The notes beneath the pieces were generated by a model. That model did not search any database, had not been told where the DNA came from, and saw nothing but the letters and a program-made list of their open reading frames with translations. Positions 33,004 through 40,160 of a stretch of DNA of 64,000 nt are shown in pieces. Where the stretch lies: NCBI GenBank assembly GCA_016191785.1, contig JACPVJ010000088.1, positions 20,303 through 84,302 on the forward strand. Reading direction: 5' to 3'. Source of the DNA: Myxococcales bacterium. GTDB taxonomy: Bacteria > Myxococcota_A > Polyangia > Polyangiales > Polyangiaceae. Each line of letters begins with the position of its first letter. Within the stretch, counting starts at the first letter, position 1. Both the position numbers and the translations under genes were made by a program.

Positions 33004-33755
33004 TGAAGAACCTCGCGACCTCTCTCCTAGTGGTGGCCGTGCTCGGCGCCGCGTGCGGTCACGACGAGCTCTGGCTCGGCAGCGACGCCGGGACGGCCGG
33101 TGGCGTGCACAGCGGTGGCACGGCCAGCAAGCCCGGCAAGCCCGACGCCGCGGCCGGCGCGACCAGTGGCGGCAGCGGCGGCAACGCCGGCGCCGGTTCA
33201 GGTGGAGCCGGCGCTACTGACGCGGGCAGCGACGCGCTGGCCGACGCCGACTCGGCGAGCGACGGCAACGGCGACGCCGACGCCGACGGCGCGGTGGCCG
33301 TCGTGTCCGACTTCTCCCTCGAAGACGTGAACCCCGCGTCGAGCCTGTACCAGAAGAAGATCTCTCCGAAGCAGTTCCTCGGGCAGATCTCGGCCTGGTA
33401 CTTCGGGCACGCCACGTGAGGCTACTGCGGTGGCCAGTTCGGCCACCTGGACACGATGCAGAAAGAGCTCGCGGGCGTCGCGACCAAGAAGAAGATCCAG
33501 ATCCTGGGCGTGAACGGGATCGGGCTCGAGTCCGGCAACTCGATCATCACAGCAGGCCGGACCCTGCCCTGGCTCCAGGACACCCTGGCGGAAGATGTGT
33601 GGAACGACTGGGCCGTGACCTATCGCGACGTGGTGGTGCTCGACGCGGAAAACAAGCCCATCGCCGTGTACAACCTGACCACCAACGACCTCGGCCAAGC
33701 GGCGAACTTTGCGCAGCTGAAGTCCATACTGGTCGGCGCAGCCAACGCCGACTAG
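33003..33755 (+). CDS. Thioredoxin-like selenoprotein lipoprotein (UGA = Sec139, UxxC motif)
   Basis: ATG 33003; the frame meets TGA at 33417-33419 and continues in the same frame to TAG at 33755, giving 250 residues with Sec139. The N-terminus is a lipoprotein signal (LLVVAVLGAAC) with a Gly/Ala/Asp-rich linker to about residue 98. Then FSLEDVNPASSLYQKKISPKQF, GQISAWYFGHAT-U-GYCGGQFGHLD and LQDTLAEDVWNDW, YRDVVVLDAENKPIAVYNL. UGYC (U139, C142) occupies the position of the CxxC active site of a redoxin/thioredoxin fold. A SECIS-like hairpin follows the UGA. Read as two ORFs, each half would lack part of the fold. Predicted role: thiol or peroxide redox chemistry outside the inner membrane. 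Confidence 0.82.
33417..33447 (+). promoter_or_regulatory. Candidate bacterial SECIS element after in-frame UGA
   Basis: After TGA (33417-33419) come 9 nt, then a perfect 7-bp stem GGTGGCC (33429-33435) with GGCCACC (33441-33447) and a 5-nt loop AGTTC (33436-33440). The loop G is 18 nt past the UGA. Geometry matches the second candidate at 5656-5688 to within a base or two. Confidence 0.72.
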
Positions 33756-33765
33756 CGTACGCTGC

Positions 33766-35169
33766 ATGGAGATCGAGTTCGTCGGTGCGGCCAAGACCGT
33801 GACCGGCTCGAAGCACCTGATCCACACCAAACACGCGACCATCTTGCTCGATTGCGGGCTATGGCAAGGTCAGCGCCGCGAGACCATCCAGCGGAACCGC
33901 GAGCTCGGGCTGGACGCGACCCGGGTCGACGCGGTGGTCTTGAGCCACGCGCACATCGACCACTCGGGCGCCCTGCCGGCCCTGGTCAAGCAGGGCTTCG
34001 ACGGCGCGATCTACTGCACCAACGCGACCCGCGACCTGTGCGCCGCCATGCTGGTCGACGCCGCGATGATCCAGCAGAGCGACGCCAAGTTCATCAACAA
34101 GCTGATCGACAAGGGCGAGAGCGACATGGAGCGGGTCGAGCCGCTCTACGACGAGCGCGACGTGCTCGAGGTGCTCTCGCGCATGGTGACCATGCCGTAT
34201 CACCGCAAGCTGCCCATCGCCGACGGCGTGAAGCTCAGCTTCTACGACGCCGGGCACGTCCTCGGGAGCGCGATCACCGTGCTCGACGTGGAAGAAGACG
34301 GCAAGACCAAGCGGCTGGTGTTCACCGGCGATCTCGGCCGGCGGCGGATGCCGATCTTGCGCGACCCCGAGGTCCCCGAGCATGCCACCGTGCTCATCAC
34401 CGAGAGCACCTACGGCGATCGCCTGCACAAGCCCATCGAGCAGATGGACGACGAGCTGGCGGCGATCGTGAAGAAGGTCTACGACCGCGGCGGCAAGGTC
34501 GTCATCCCGAGCTTTGCCCTCGAGCGCGCGCAAGAGATCGTCTACGCCCTGAAGGGCCTGCGCGAGGCCGGGCGCCTGCCGCCCATTCCGGTGTACGTCG
34601 ACTCGCCGCTGGCGGTGAAGATCACCGACGTGTTCAAGCTGCACCCCGAGTGCCTGGACGAAGAGGCGTTGGAGATGATCGAGGGCAATAAGTCGCCCTT
34701 CGACTTCGACGACCTGCACTACGTGTCGGACAAGGAAGACAGCAAGGCCCTCAGCGCCTCCAACCGGCCGTCGATCGTGATCAGCGCCAGCGGCATGTGC
34801 GAGGCCGGCCGCGTACTGCACCACTTGAAGGCCAACGTCAGCGACTCGAAGAACGCCGTGCTGATCGTCGGCTATCAGGCGCCGCACACCCTGGGCCGGC
34901 GCCTGGTCGAGCGGCGGAGCGAGGTGAAGATTTTCGGCACGGTGCAGCCCGTGCACGCGGAAGTCCACGTGCTGAACGGCTTCTCGGCCCACGCCGACCA
35001 GCGCGATCTGGTCGACTACGCGGTCGAGGCGCGCAAGCGCGGCGAGCTCGAGCAGATGGTGCTGGTCCACGGCGACCCGGTGCCGATGCGCGTGCTCTCG
35101 GATCTGCTCGGCGAGAAGGGCTTCCCCAGCGTGGCCAGCCCGGATCCAGGCAACAAGATTACGGTCTGA
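33766..35169 (+). CDS. Metallo-beta-lactamase/beta-CASP ribonuclease-like protein
   Basis: 467 residues, the usual length for the bacterial/archaeal CPSF-like beta-CASP nuclease group. Zinc-ligand motifs are HAHIDHSG (residues 61-68), DAGHVLGS, and FTGDLGRR. The beta-CASP cassette includes STYGDRLH, VIPSFALERAQEIVY, VYVDSPLAVKIT and VISASGMCEAGRVLHHLK, and the late HAEVHVLNGFSAHADQRDLVDY supplies the final His motifs. It likely processes or degrades RNA in the cytoplasm. It starts 10 bp after the selenoprotein stop, so it may share that transcript. All catalytic motifs look intact. Confidence 0.9.
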   Translation: MEIEFVGAAKTVTGSKHLIHTKHATILLDCGLWQGQRRETIQRNRELGLDATRVDAVVLSHAHIDHSGALPALVKQGFDGAIYCTNATRDLCAAMLVDAAMIQQSDAKFINKLIDKGESDMERVEPLYDERDVLEVLSRMVTMPYHRKLPIADGVKLSFYDAGHVLGSAITVLDVEEDGKTKRLVFTGDLGRRRMPILRDPEVPEHATVLITESTYGDRLHKPIEQMDDELAAIVKKVYDRGGKVVIPSFALERAQEIVYALKGLREAGRLPPIPVYVDSPLAVKITDVFKLHPECLDEEALEMIEGNKSPFDFDDLHYVSDKEDSKALSASNRPSIVISASGMCEAGRVLHHLKANVSDSKNAVLIVGYQAPHTLGRRLVERRSEVKIFGTVQPVHAEVHVLNGFSAHADQRDLVDYAVEARKRGELEQMVLVHGDPVPMRVLSDLLGEKGFPSVASPDPGNKITV

Positions 35170-35180
35170 AGCGCGCCACC

Positions 35181-35252
35181 CCGCCGCGGTCACCCGGCCC
35201 GCCGCGGTCACCCGGCCCGCCGCGGGCATCCGACCCGCCGCGCGGTCATCGC
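35181..35252. repeat. Short 18-bp tandem repeat, three to four copies
   Basis: Two identical copies of CCGCCGCGGTCACCCGGC (35181-35198, 35199-35216) are followed by two degenerate ones (35217-35234, 35235-35252), just after the beta-CASP gene stop. Extremely GC-rich; it could fold into structured RNA or act as a transcription pause. Confidence 0.75.
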
Positions 35253-35336
35253 GCGCGGCTCAACGCAGTGACCCACGCCGTTTGTCCTCCCGGTGGTCTT
35301 CAGTCGCGGCTCGGCGCAGTGACGCAGTCGTTCGTC

Positions 35337-35591
35337 GCAGGGCAACGCCTTGCCCGACACGTCTTGGCCGCCACGCGGTCGTTCCTTGCAGGGCAACGCC
35401 TTGCCCGACACGTTTCGGCCGCCACGCGGTCGTTCCTTGCAGGGCAACGCCTTGCCCGACACGTCTTGGCCGCCACGCGGTCGTTCCTTGCAGGGCAACG
35501 CCTTGCCCGACACGTTTCGGCCGCCACGCGGTCGTTTCTTGCAGGGCAACGCCTTGCCCGACACGTTTCGGCCGCCACGCGGTCGTTCCTT
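35337..35591. repeat. Five tandem 51-bp repeat units with internal hairpin
   Basis: Units start at 35337, 35388, 35439, 35490 and 35541, with a decayed sixth beginning at 35592. Units are near-identical and differ mainly by CTTGG versus TTCGG at one spot, in the order A-B-A-B-B. Each contains GGGCAA-CGCC-TTGCCC, a 6-bp stem with a 4-nt loop. No variable spacers, so not CRISPR. 51 is a multiple of three, which is why frames stay open on both strands, but no start site or signal suggests a real protein. The flanking 35253-35336 and 35592-35680 hold no gene, only G-rich runs of the type GTGGGCGGGGTGGC. Confidence 0.9.
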
Positions 35592-35680
35592 GCGGGTCGC
35601 CGGCTGGCCCGCCCGGCGGCGGCGGCGGCGTGGGCGGGGTGGCGTGGGCGGGGTGGCGTGGGCGGCGGGGTGGCCGCAGC

Positions 35681-36781
35681 TCAGAACACCGTGTGCTCGA
35701 GCCCGAAGGTCTCGGCCACGGCGCGGTTCGTGACCTTGCCGCCGTGCACGTTCACCGCCGTGTTGATCCGCGGGTCGCGCCGGCACGCCTCGAGCAGGCC
35801 GTGTTTTGCGATCTTCAGGGCAAAGGGCAAGGTCACGTTGCACAGCGCATAGGTGCTGGTTCGGCCGACCGCGCCCGGCATGTTCGCCACGCAGTAGTGG
35901 ATCACGCCGTCCACGATGTACGTGGGTTGGCCGTGGGTCGTGGGGCGCGTGGTCTCGACGCAGCCGCCCTGATCCACCGCCACGTCGACGATCACCGCGC
36001 CGTTCTTCATGCTGCGAAGGTCGTCCTTCTCGATCAGACGCGGCGCGCGGGCGCCCTCGATCAAGACCGCGCCCACCACCAGGTCGGCCCGCTGGATCTG
36101 CGAGCGAATGGTGTGCCGGTCCGAGAACAGCGTGATCACGTTCTTGGGCATGATGTCGTCGAGGTAGCGCAGGCGATCGACGTTCACGTCCAAGATGGCC
36201 ACGCTGGCGCCGAAGCCCGCGGCCACCTTGGCCGCGCTGGTGCCCACGATGCCGCCGCCCAGCACGGTGACGTGCGCCGGCTCGACGCCGGGCACCCCGC
36301 CCAGCAAGATGCCGCGGCCCTCTTGGGGGCGCTCGAGGTACTTCGCGCCCTCCTGGATGCTCATCCGGCCCGCGACCTCGCTCATGGGCGTGAGCAGCGG
36401 CAGGCGCCCGAGCTCGTCCCGCAGGGTCTCGTAGGCCACGCACGACGCACCCGAGTCCACGCAGCCGCGGGTCAGGGCCTCGTCGGCCGCGAAGTGGAAG
36501 TACGTGAAGACCACCTGCCCCGGCCGCATCAGCGGGATCTCGTCGGGCTGCGGCTCCTTGACCTTCACGATCATGTCGGCGGCGCGCCAGATGTCCTCGC
36601 GCCGCTCGACCAGCGTGGCGCCGTTCTCTTCGTAGGCGGCGTCCGGGATCCCGCTGCCGAGCCCCGCGCCGCGCTCGATCATCACGCCGTGACCCGCGCG
36701 CCGGAGCTCTTCGACCCCGACGGGCAACATCGCGATGCGGTATTCGTGCGCTTTGACCTCTTTGGGAACGCCGACGATCAT
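35681..36781 (-). CDS. ald: Alanine dehydrogenase
   Basis: 366 residues from the ATG at 36781; the frame is open upstream but into the PAP2 gene. Oxidises L-alanine to pyruvate and ammonium with NAD+, or the reverse. Family motifs are in order: MIVGVPKEVKAHEYRIAMLP, the substrate site VKVKEPQPDE with the catalytic Lys, YFHFAADE with the catalytic His, the NAD+ fold VTVLGGGIVGTSAAKVAAGFG, and GAVIVDVAVDQGGCVETTRPTTH. Length and motif order are standard. The stop lies beyond the G-rich repeat zone. It starts 14 bp after the PAP2 gene's stop, so the two may be co-transcribed. Confidence 0.93.
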   Translation of the reverse strand: MIVGVPKEVKAHEYRIAMLPVGVEELRRAGHGVMIERGAGLGSGIPDAAYEENGATLVERREDIWRAADMIVKVKEPQPDEIPLMRPGQVVFTYFHFAADEALTRGCVDSGASCVAYETLRDELGRLPLLTPMSEVAGRMSIQEGAKYLERPQEGRGILLGGVPGVEPAHVTVLGGGIVGTSAAKVAAGFGASVAILDVNVDRLRYLDDIMPKNVITLFSDRHTIRSQIQRADLVVGAVLIEGARAPRLIEKDDLRSMKNGAVIVDVAVDQGGCVETTRPTTHGQPTYIVDGVIHYCVANMPGAVGRTSTYALCNVTLPFALKIAKHGLLEACRRDPRINTAVNVHGGKVTNRAVAETFGLEHTVF

Positions 36782-36794
36782 GGCCCGCCGTCTA

Positions 36795-37469
36795 TCACGA
36801 CGCCGGCGCGGGCCCAACGGAGCTCCGCGCGAGCAAGAGCGGCCCGAGCCACAGCGGCCACGAGACGCCGAGCGCCCAGCCGGCGACGACATCGCTCGGG
36901 TAGTGCACCCCGAGGTAGACGCGGGAGGCGCCGATGGCGAAGACCGTCACGACCGAAGCGCCGACCACCCACCAGCGCTGACGCGGAAAGCGCCGCACCG
37001 CCACCACCGCCAGGGCGCCGTAAATCGCGGCCCCTGCCATGGCGTGCCCACTGGGAAACGAGTACCCGCCAGCGTGGGCCAGCTGCGCCATGAGCAGCGG
37101 GCGGGGCCGCGAGAACGCGAGCTTCAAGAGCGCATTGAGCCCACCCGCGCCTACCGCCACCACGGCCACGAACAGCGCGGGGACGCGCTGACCGCGAGCG
37201 ACCAATCCCACCGCCGCGACCACCGCGACGCCCGCCAGCGTCGGTCCGTTGCCCAGCCAGGTGAACGCCCGCATCACCTGGGTGAGCCCGCCGCCGCGCC
37301 CGCCCTCGGCGAAGCGGATCAGGGGCAGGTCGAGCCACGCCGTCGAGTCGGCCAGCACCGCCCCGGCGAGGGACGCGAAGACGATCGCCGCAGAGACCAG
37401 TACGAGCCAGCGGAGAAAGATCAGCCACGAGACGCGCCCGACGGTGACCCACGGGCGTGAGGGACGCAC
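36795..37469 (-). CDS. PAP2-family membrane phosphatase
   Basis: 224-residue polytopic protein. The three lipid-phosphatase motifs are complete: KLAFSRPRP, SFPSGHAMAG and SRVYLGVHYPSDVVAGW. Five or six hydrophobic helices surround them. It is the compact phosphatase type (undecaprenyl-diphosphate, phosphatidylglycerol-phosphate or phosphatidate phosphatase), unlike the Aur1-like enzyme at 14375. The substrate cannot be told from sequence. The start ATG at 37469 overlaps no gene. It reads in the same direction as, and ends 14 bp before, alanine dehydrogenase, probably by coincidence of packing rather than function. Confidence 0.88.
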   Translation of the reverse strand: MRPSRPWVTVGRVSWLIFLRWLVLVSAAIVFASLAGAVLADSTAWLDLPLIRFAEGGRGGGLTQVMRAFTWLGNGPTLAGVAVVAAVGLVARGQRVPALFVAVVAVGAGGLNALLKLAFSRPRPLLMAQLAHAGGYSFPSGHAMAGAAIYGALAVVAVRRFPRQRWWVVGASVVTVFAIGASRVYLGVHYPSDVVAGWALGVSWPLWLGPLLLARSSVGPAPAS

Positions 37470-37477
37470 CGACGAGC

Positions 37478-39934
37478 TCAGGGCGCGACCGCCTTGCCGC
37501 TGCCTTCGACGACGCGGAAGCGGCCGTCGGCGGCGGCGCCGGTGATGGTCTCTTCGGTGCCGTTCGGCCAGCGCACCACGACCTTGTCCACGTTGGTGCT
37601 GGTCCCGAGCCCGACGTGCACCCAGCGCGAGCTCGGGTGACGGGACTGCGACTGCACCTCGCGCGTGCGGGTGACTCCGCCCGAGGTCACGCTGACCCGC
37701 GCGCCGATGGCCGAGCGATTCGAGCTGGTGCCGCGCAGATCCAGCTCCAGGAAGTGGTTGCCGGCGGTCCCCTTGTTGCGCAAGAGCAGCATGCGCGGCC
37801 CGGGCCCGGGTGAGAGCAAGAGCAGATCGAGATCGCCGTCCTCGTCCACGTCGGACCAGAGCCCGGTCTGCGCTTGATGCAGCTGCGCGTGGGCCTCGTA
37901 GGTCACGTCGGTGAAGCCCTTCGGAAGGTCGTTCCGATACAGCCTCGGATAGTGGCTCGGGTAGGTCGAGATCACGAGCAGATCGAGATCGCCGTCGTTG
38001 TCGAAATCGGCGAACGAGCTCTCGACGTCGCCCTCGTCGTAGATCAGGCCATACTCCCGGCGCTTGTTGGCGAACTCGAAGCTCGGCGCGCCGCCGTTCA
38101 CGAGCAGCATGCTGGGGTCGCTACCGGGCTGCACCCGCGGGTGCGAGATGTTCGGGACGTAGATATCCATGTCCCCGTCGTTGTCGATGTCGCCGACGTC
38201 GCTGCCGAAGCTGTGCCCGCCGGTGTAGCCCATCATGTCTTCGTCGTCGGCCGCAGCCTTGACGCTGGCGGCGACCTCCTGGAACTTCCCGCCGCCCAGG
38301 TTCTTCCAGAGCAGGTTGGCGGACAGCTGATAGTTCGAGACGTACACATCGAGCAGCTTGTCGTTGTTCCAGTCGGTCCAGAGCACGCCGTACACCGGCC
38401 TCCACGGCACCTGCACGATGCCGCCCTTGGCCGCCGCGTCGACCATCTTCGCGCCCGCCTGCCCTTCGTAGTAGCGGCTCGGCACGGTCGGCGCGCTGGG
38501 GTAGTGCAAGAGCCAGTACCCGGAATAAAGGTCGAGCAGACCGTCGCCGTTGCCGTCGCCCAGGGCCGCGGCGCTCGACGGGCCGAGGGTCTCGACGTCG
38601 GGGCTGGGGCTCCAGGTCAGCTTGCCCGTGCCGTCGTTCACCAAGAGCTTCGGGAAGAAGTCCTCGTCGGTCTTTCCGTCGCAGTCGTTGTCGCGGGCGT
38701 CGAGCACCTCCGCCGCGCCCGGTTTGGTCTCGATCTTGGTGTCGTCACAGTCGCCGGCGGCGATGGTCACACCGTCGCCGTCACCGTCGGCGGCGCTCGT
38801 TCCTTCATCGGCCTTGCCGTCGCAGTCGTCGTCGTAGCTGTTGACCGATTCAGTCGCACCCGGCATCACCTTGGCATCGGCGTCGTTGCAGTCCTTGTCC
38901 ACGCCCACGCCGTCGCCGTCCCCGTCGGTCTGCACGTACTGCGAGGCAAAGGCGTCCAGATCGCCGTCGTTGTCGAGATCACCGAACACGAAGAAGTTCG
39001 CCTTGGGCGCGTCCGGCGCCAGCGGGCCGCTGAGCGCGCTGAAGGCCCCCTTGCCGTCGCCCTTGAAGGCCAGCGGGCCCTTGTCGGTGGTGAAGACCGC
39101 GTCGTCGTGCCCGTCACCGTCGAGATCGGCCCACGCCGCCCAGCCGCCGATCGTGGCCCCGAACGCCTGATCGTCCCGCGCAAACCAGCGATCGGCGTCG
39201 GACCACTCGCAGAAGTGATCGCCGTCGAGCCGGAGCCGGTAGTTCCCGTCGAAGCCGGTGGGCGGCGCGCCGGGCGTGCTCGGATTGAACACCAGCGAGC
39301 GGCCCATGTCGCCCTTCGCGACCTTCTCCACCGCCAGGCGAGGCTCGACCCCGAGGTGCTCGTAGACCAGCATGTAGTGCTCGGTCGGCAAGAGCAGGGT
39401 CTCGGGGATGGGCACGTCCTGCCACGAGTCCTTGCTGGCGTTCGTGACGTCGATCTCGATCGGCGGCACCAGATCAATCGGCTCGGAGTAGTCCGGCCAG
39501 CTCTGGTCGGCGAACGACGCGGGATAGCTGCGCCCGAAGGTCCGCATCAGTCGCAGCCGCGCCTTGCCCGCGCCCTTGCCGAAGCCGACCTTGATGGCCT
39601 TGGCGGCGAACGGGTGCTCGGTGACGATCTTGGTCGCCTCCTGAATCCCTGCCGCGAAGTCGGTGTTGAGCACGCCCAGGTACTCGCCGCTCGACGCCCC
39701 CAGGGTCGCCGGCGTAAAAGTGTCGCGCCACGCCTTGCCCGCGCAGTAGCGCGCGAAGCCCTCGGGCGCAGAAGGACCCGAGTCGCCCGCGTCCCCCGCG
39801 TCCACATCGTCCGACGCGTCCCCGCCGTCCGTGCCGGCGTCGCCCTTCTTCCCACCCCCTCCGTCGTCGTCCGATCCGCATCGGGCGAGCACCAGGAGCA
39901 GGGGCAAAGCGGCCAAAGCAGAGAGAGCGCGCAT
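37478..39934 (-). CDS. FG-GAP/VCBS-repeat lipoprotein with ASPIC/UnbV C-terminal domain
   Basis: 818 residues from the ATG at 39934; the frame is open upstream through the tRNA-Val gene and is not coding there. It has a lipoprotein signal (LAALPLLLVLARC) and an Asp/Gly-rich linker. Repeated calcium-binding FG-GAP units follow (WADLDGDGHDDAVF, FGDLDNDGDLDAFA, GDIDNDGDMDIYVP, FADFDNDGDLDLLV, WSDVDEDGDLDLLLL), which would form a beta-propeller. Inserted are two metal-binding repeats (KDCNDADAKVMPGA and DDDCDGKADEG; GDCDDTKIETKPGAAE and DNDCDGKTDED), as in MopE-like proteins. The C-terminus is an ASPIC/UnbV domain (RSAIGARVSVT, SQSRHPSSRWVHVGLG, VVRWPNGTEETI). Cell-surface, probably adhesive or calcium-dependent. 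Confidence 0.85.
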   Translation of the reverse strand: MRALSALAALPLLLVLARCGSDDDGGGGKKGDAGTDGGDASDDVDAGDAGDSGPSAPEGFARYCAGKAWRDTFTPATLGASSGEYLGVLNTDFAAGIQEATKIVTEHPFAAKAIKVGFGKGAGKARLRLMRTFGRSYPASFADQSWPDYSEPIDLVPPIEIDVTNASKDSWQDVPIPETLLLPTEHYMLVYEHLGVEPRLAVEKVAKGDMGRSLVFNPSTPGAPPTGFDGNYRLRLDGDHFCEWSDADRWFARDDQAFGATIGGWAAWADLDGDGHDDAVFTTDKGPLAFKGDGKGAFSALSGPLAPDAPKANFFVFGDLDNDGDLDAFASQYVQTDGDGDGVGVDKDCNDADAKVMPGATESVNSYDDDCDGKADEGTSAADGDGDGVTIAAGDCDDTKIETKPGAAEVLDARDNDCDGKTDEDFFPKLLVNDGTGKLTWSPSPDVETLGPSSAAALGDGNGDGLLDLYSGYWLLHYPSAPTVPSRYYEGQAGAKMVDAAAKGGIVQVPWRPVYGVLWTDWNNDKLLDVYVSNYQLSANLLWKNLGGGKFQEVAASVKAAADDEDMMGYTGGHSFGSDVGDIDNDGDMDIYVPNISHPRVQPGSDPSMLLVNGGAPSFEFANKRREYGLIYDEGDVESSFADFDNDGDLDLLVISTYPSHYPRLYRNDLPKGFTDVTYEAHAQLHQAQTGLWSDVDEDGDLDLLLLSPGPGPRMLLLRNKGTAGNHFLELDLRGTSSNRSAIGARVSVTSGGVTRTREVQSQSRHPSSRWVHVGLGTSTNVDKVVVRWPNGTEETITGAAADGRFRVVEGSGKAVAP

Positions 39935-39997
39935 GGGGCGACATTTTACACCGCCTTGCCCGGAGGGCATTTCCCCGCTACGTACCGGATGCCCCTC

Positions 39998-40069
39998 GGG
40001 CGGGTAGCTCAGCGGTAGAGCGCTGGCCTTACAAGCCGGATGTCGCAGGTTCAAGCCCTGTCCCGCCCA
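39998..40069 (+). tRNA. tRNA-Val(TAC)
   Basis: 72-nt cloverleaf: acceptor GGGCGGG with CCCGCCC and discriminator A; D-arm GCTC/GAGC; anticodon stem CTGGC/GCCGG closing the loop CTTACAA with anticodon TAC; T-arm GCAGG-TTCAAGC-CCTGT. CCA is not fully encoded (ACCG follows). It lies between divergent genes. Confidence 0.92.
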
Positions 40070-40160
40070 CCGATTCGGCGTCGTCGCCGACGCCCAGAGC
40101 CACTGCGGGAAGCTGGAAGCCCCGGCGGCCCGGCGGTAGAACGGGCGGCGAGCGCCATTC

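Noticed and set aside
35337..35591. Tandem repeats as a possible CRISPR array
   Set aside because: Units are contiguous 51-bp copies without variable spacers, and no cas genes are nearby.
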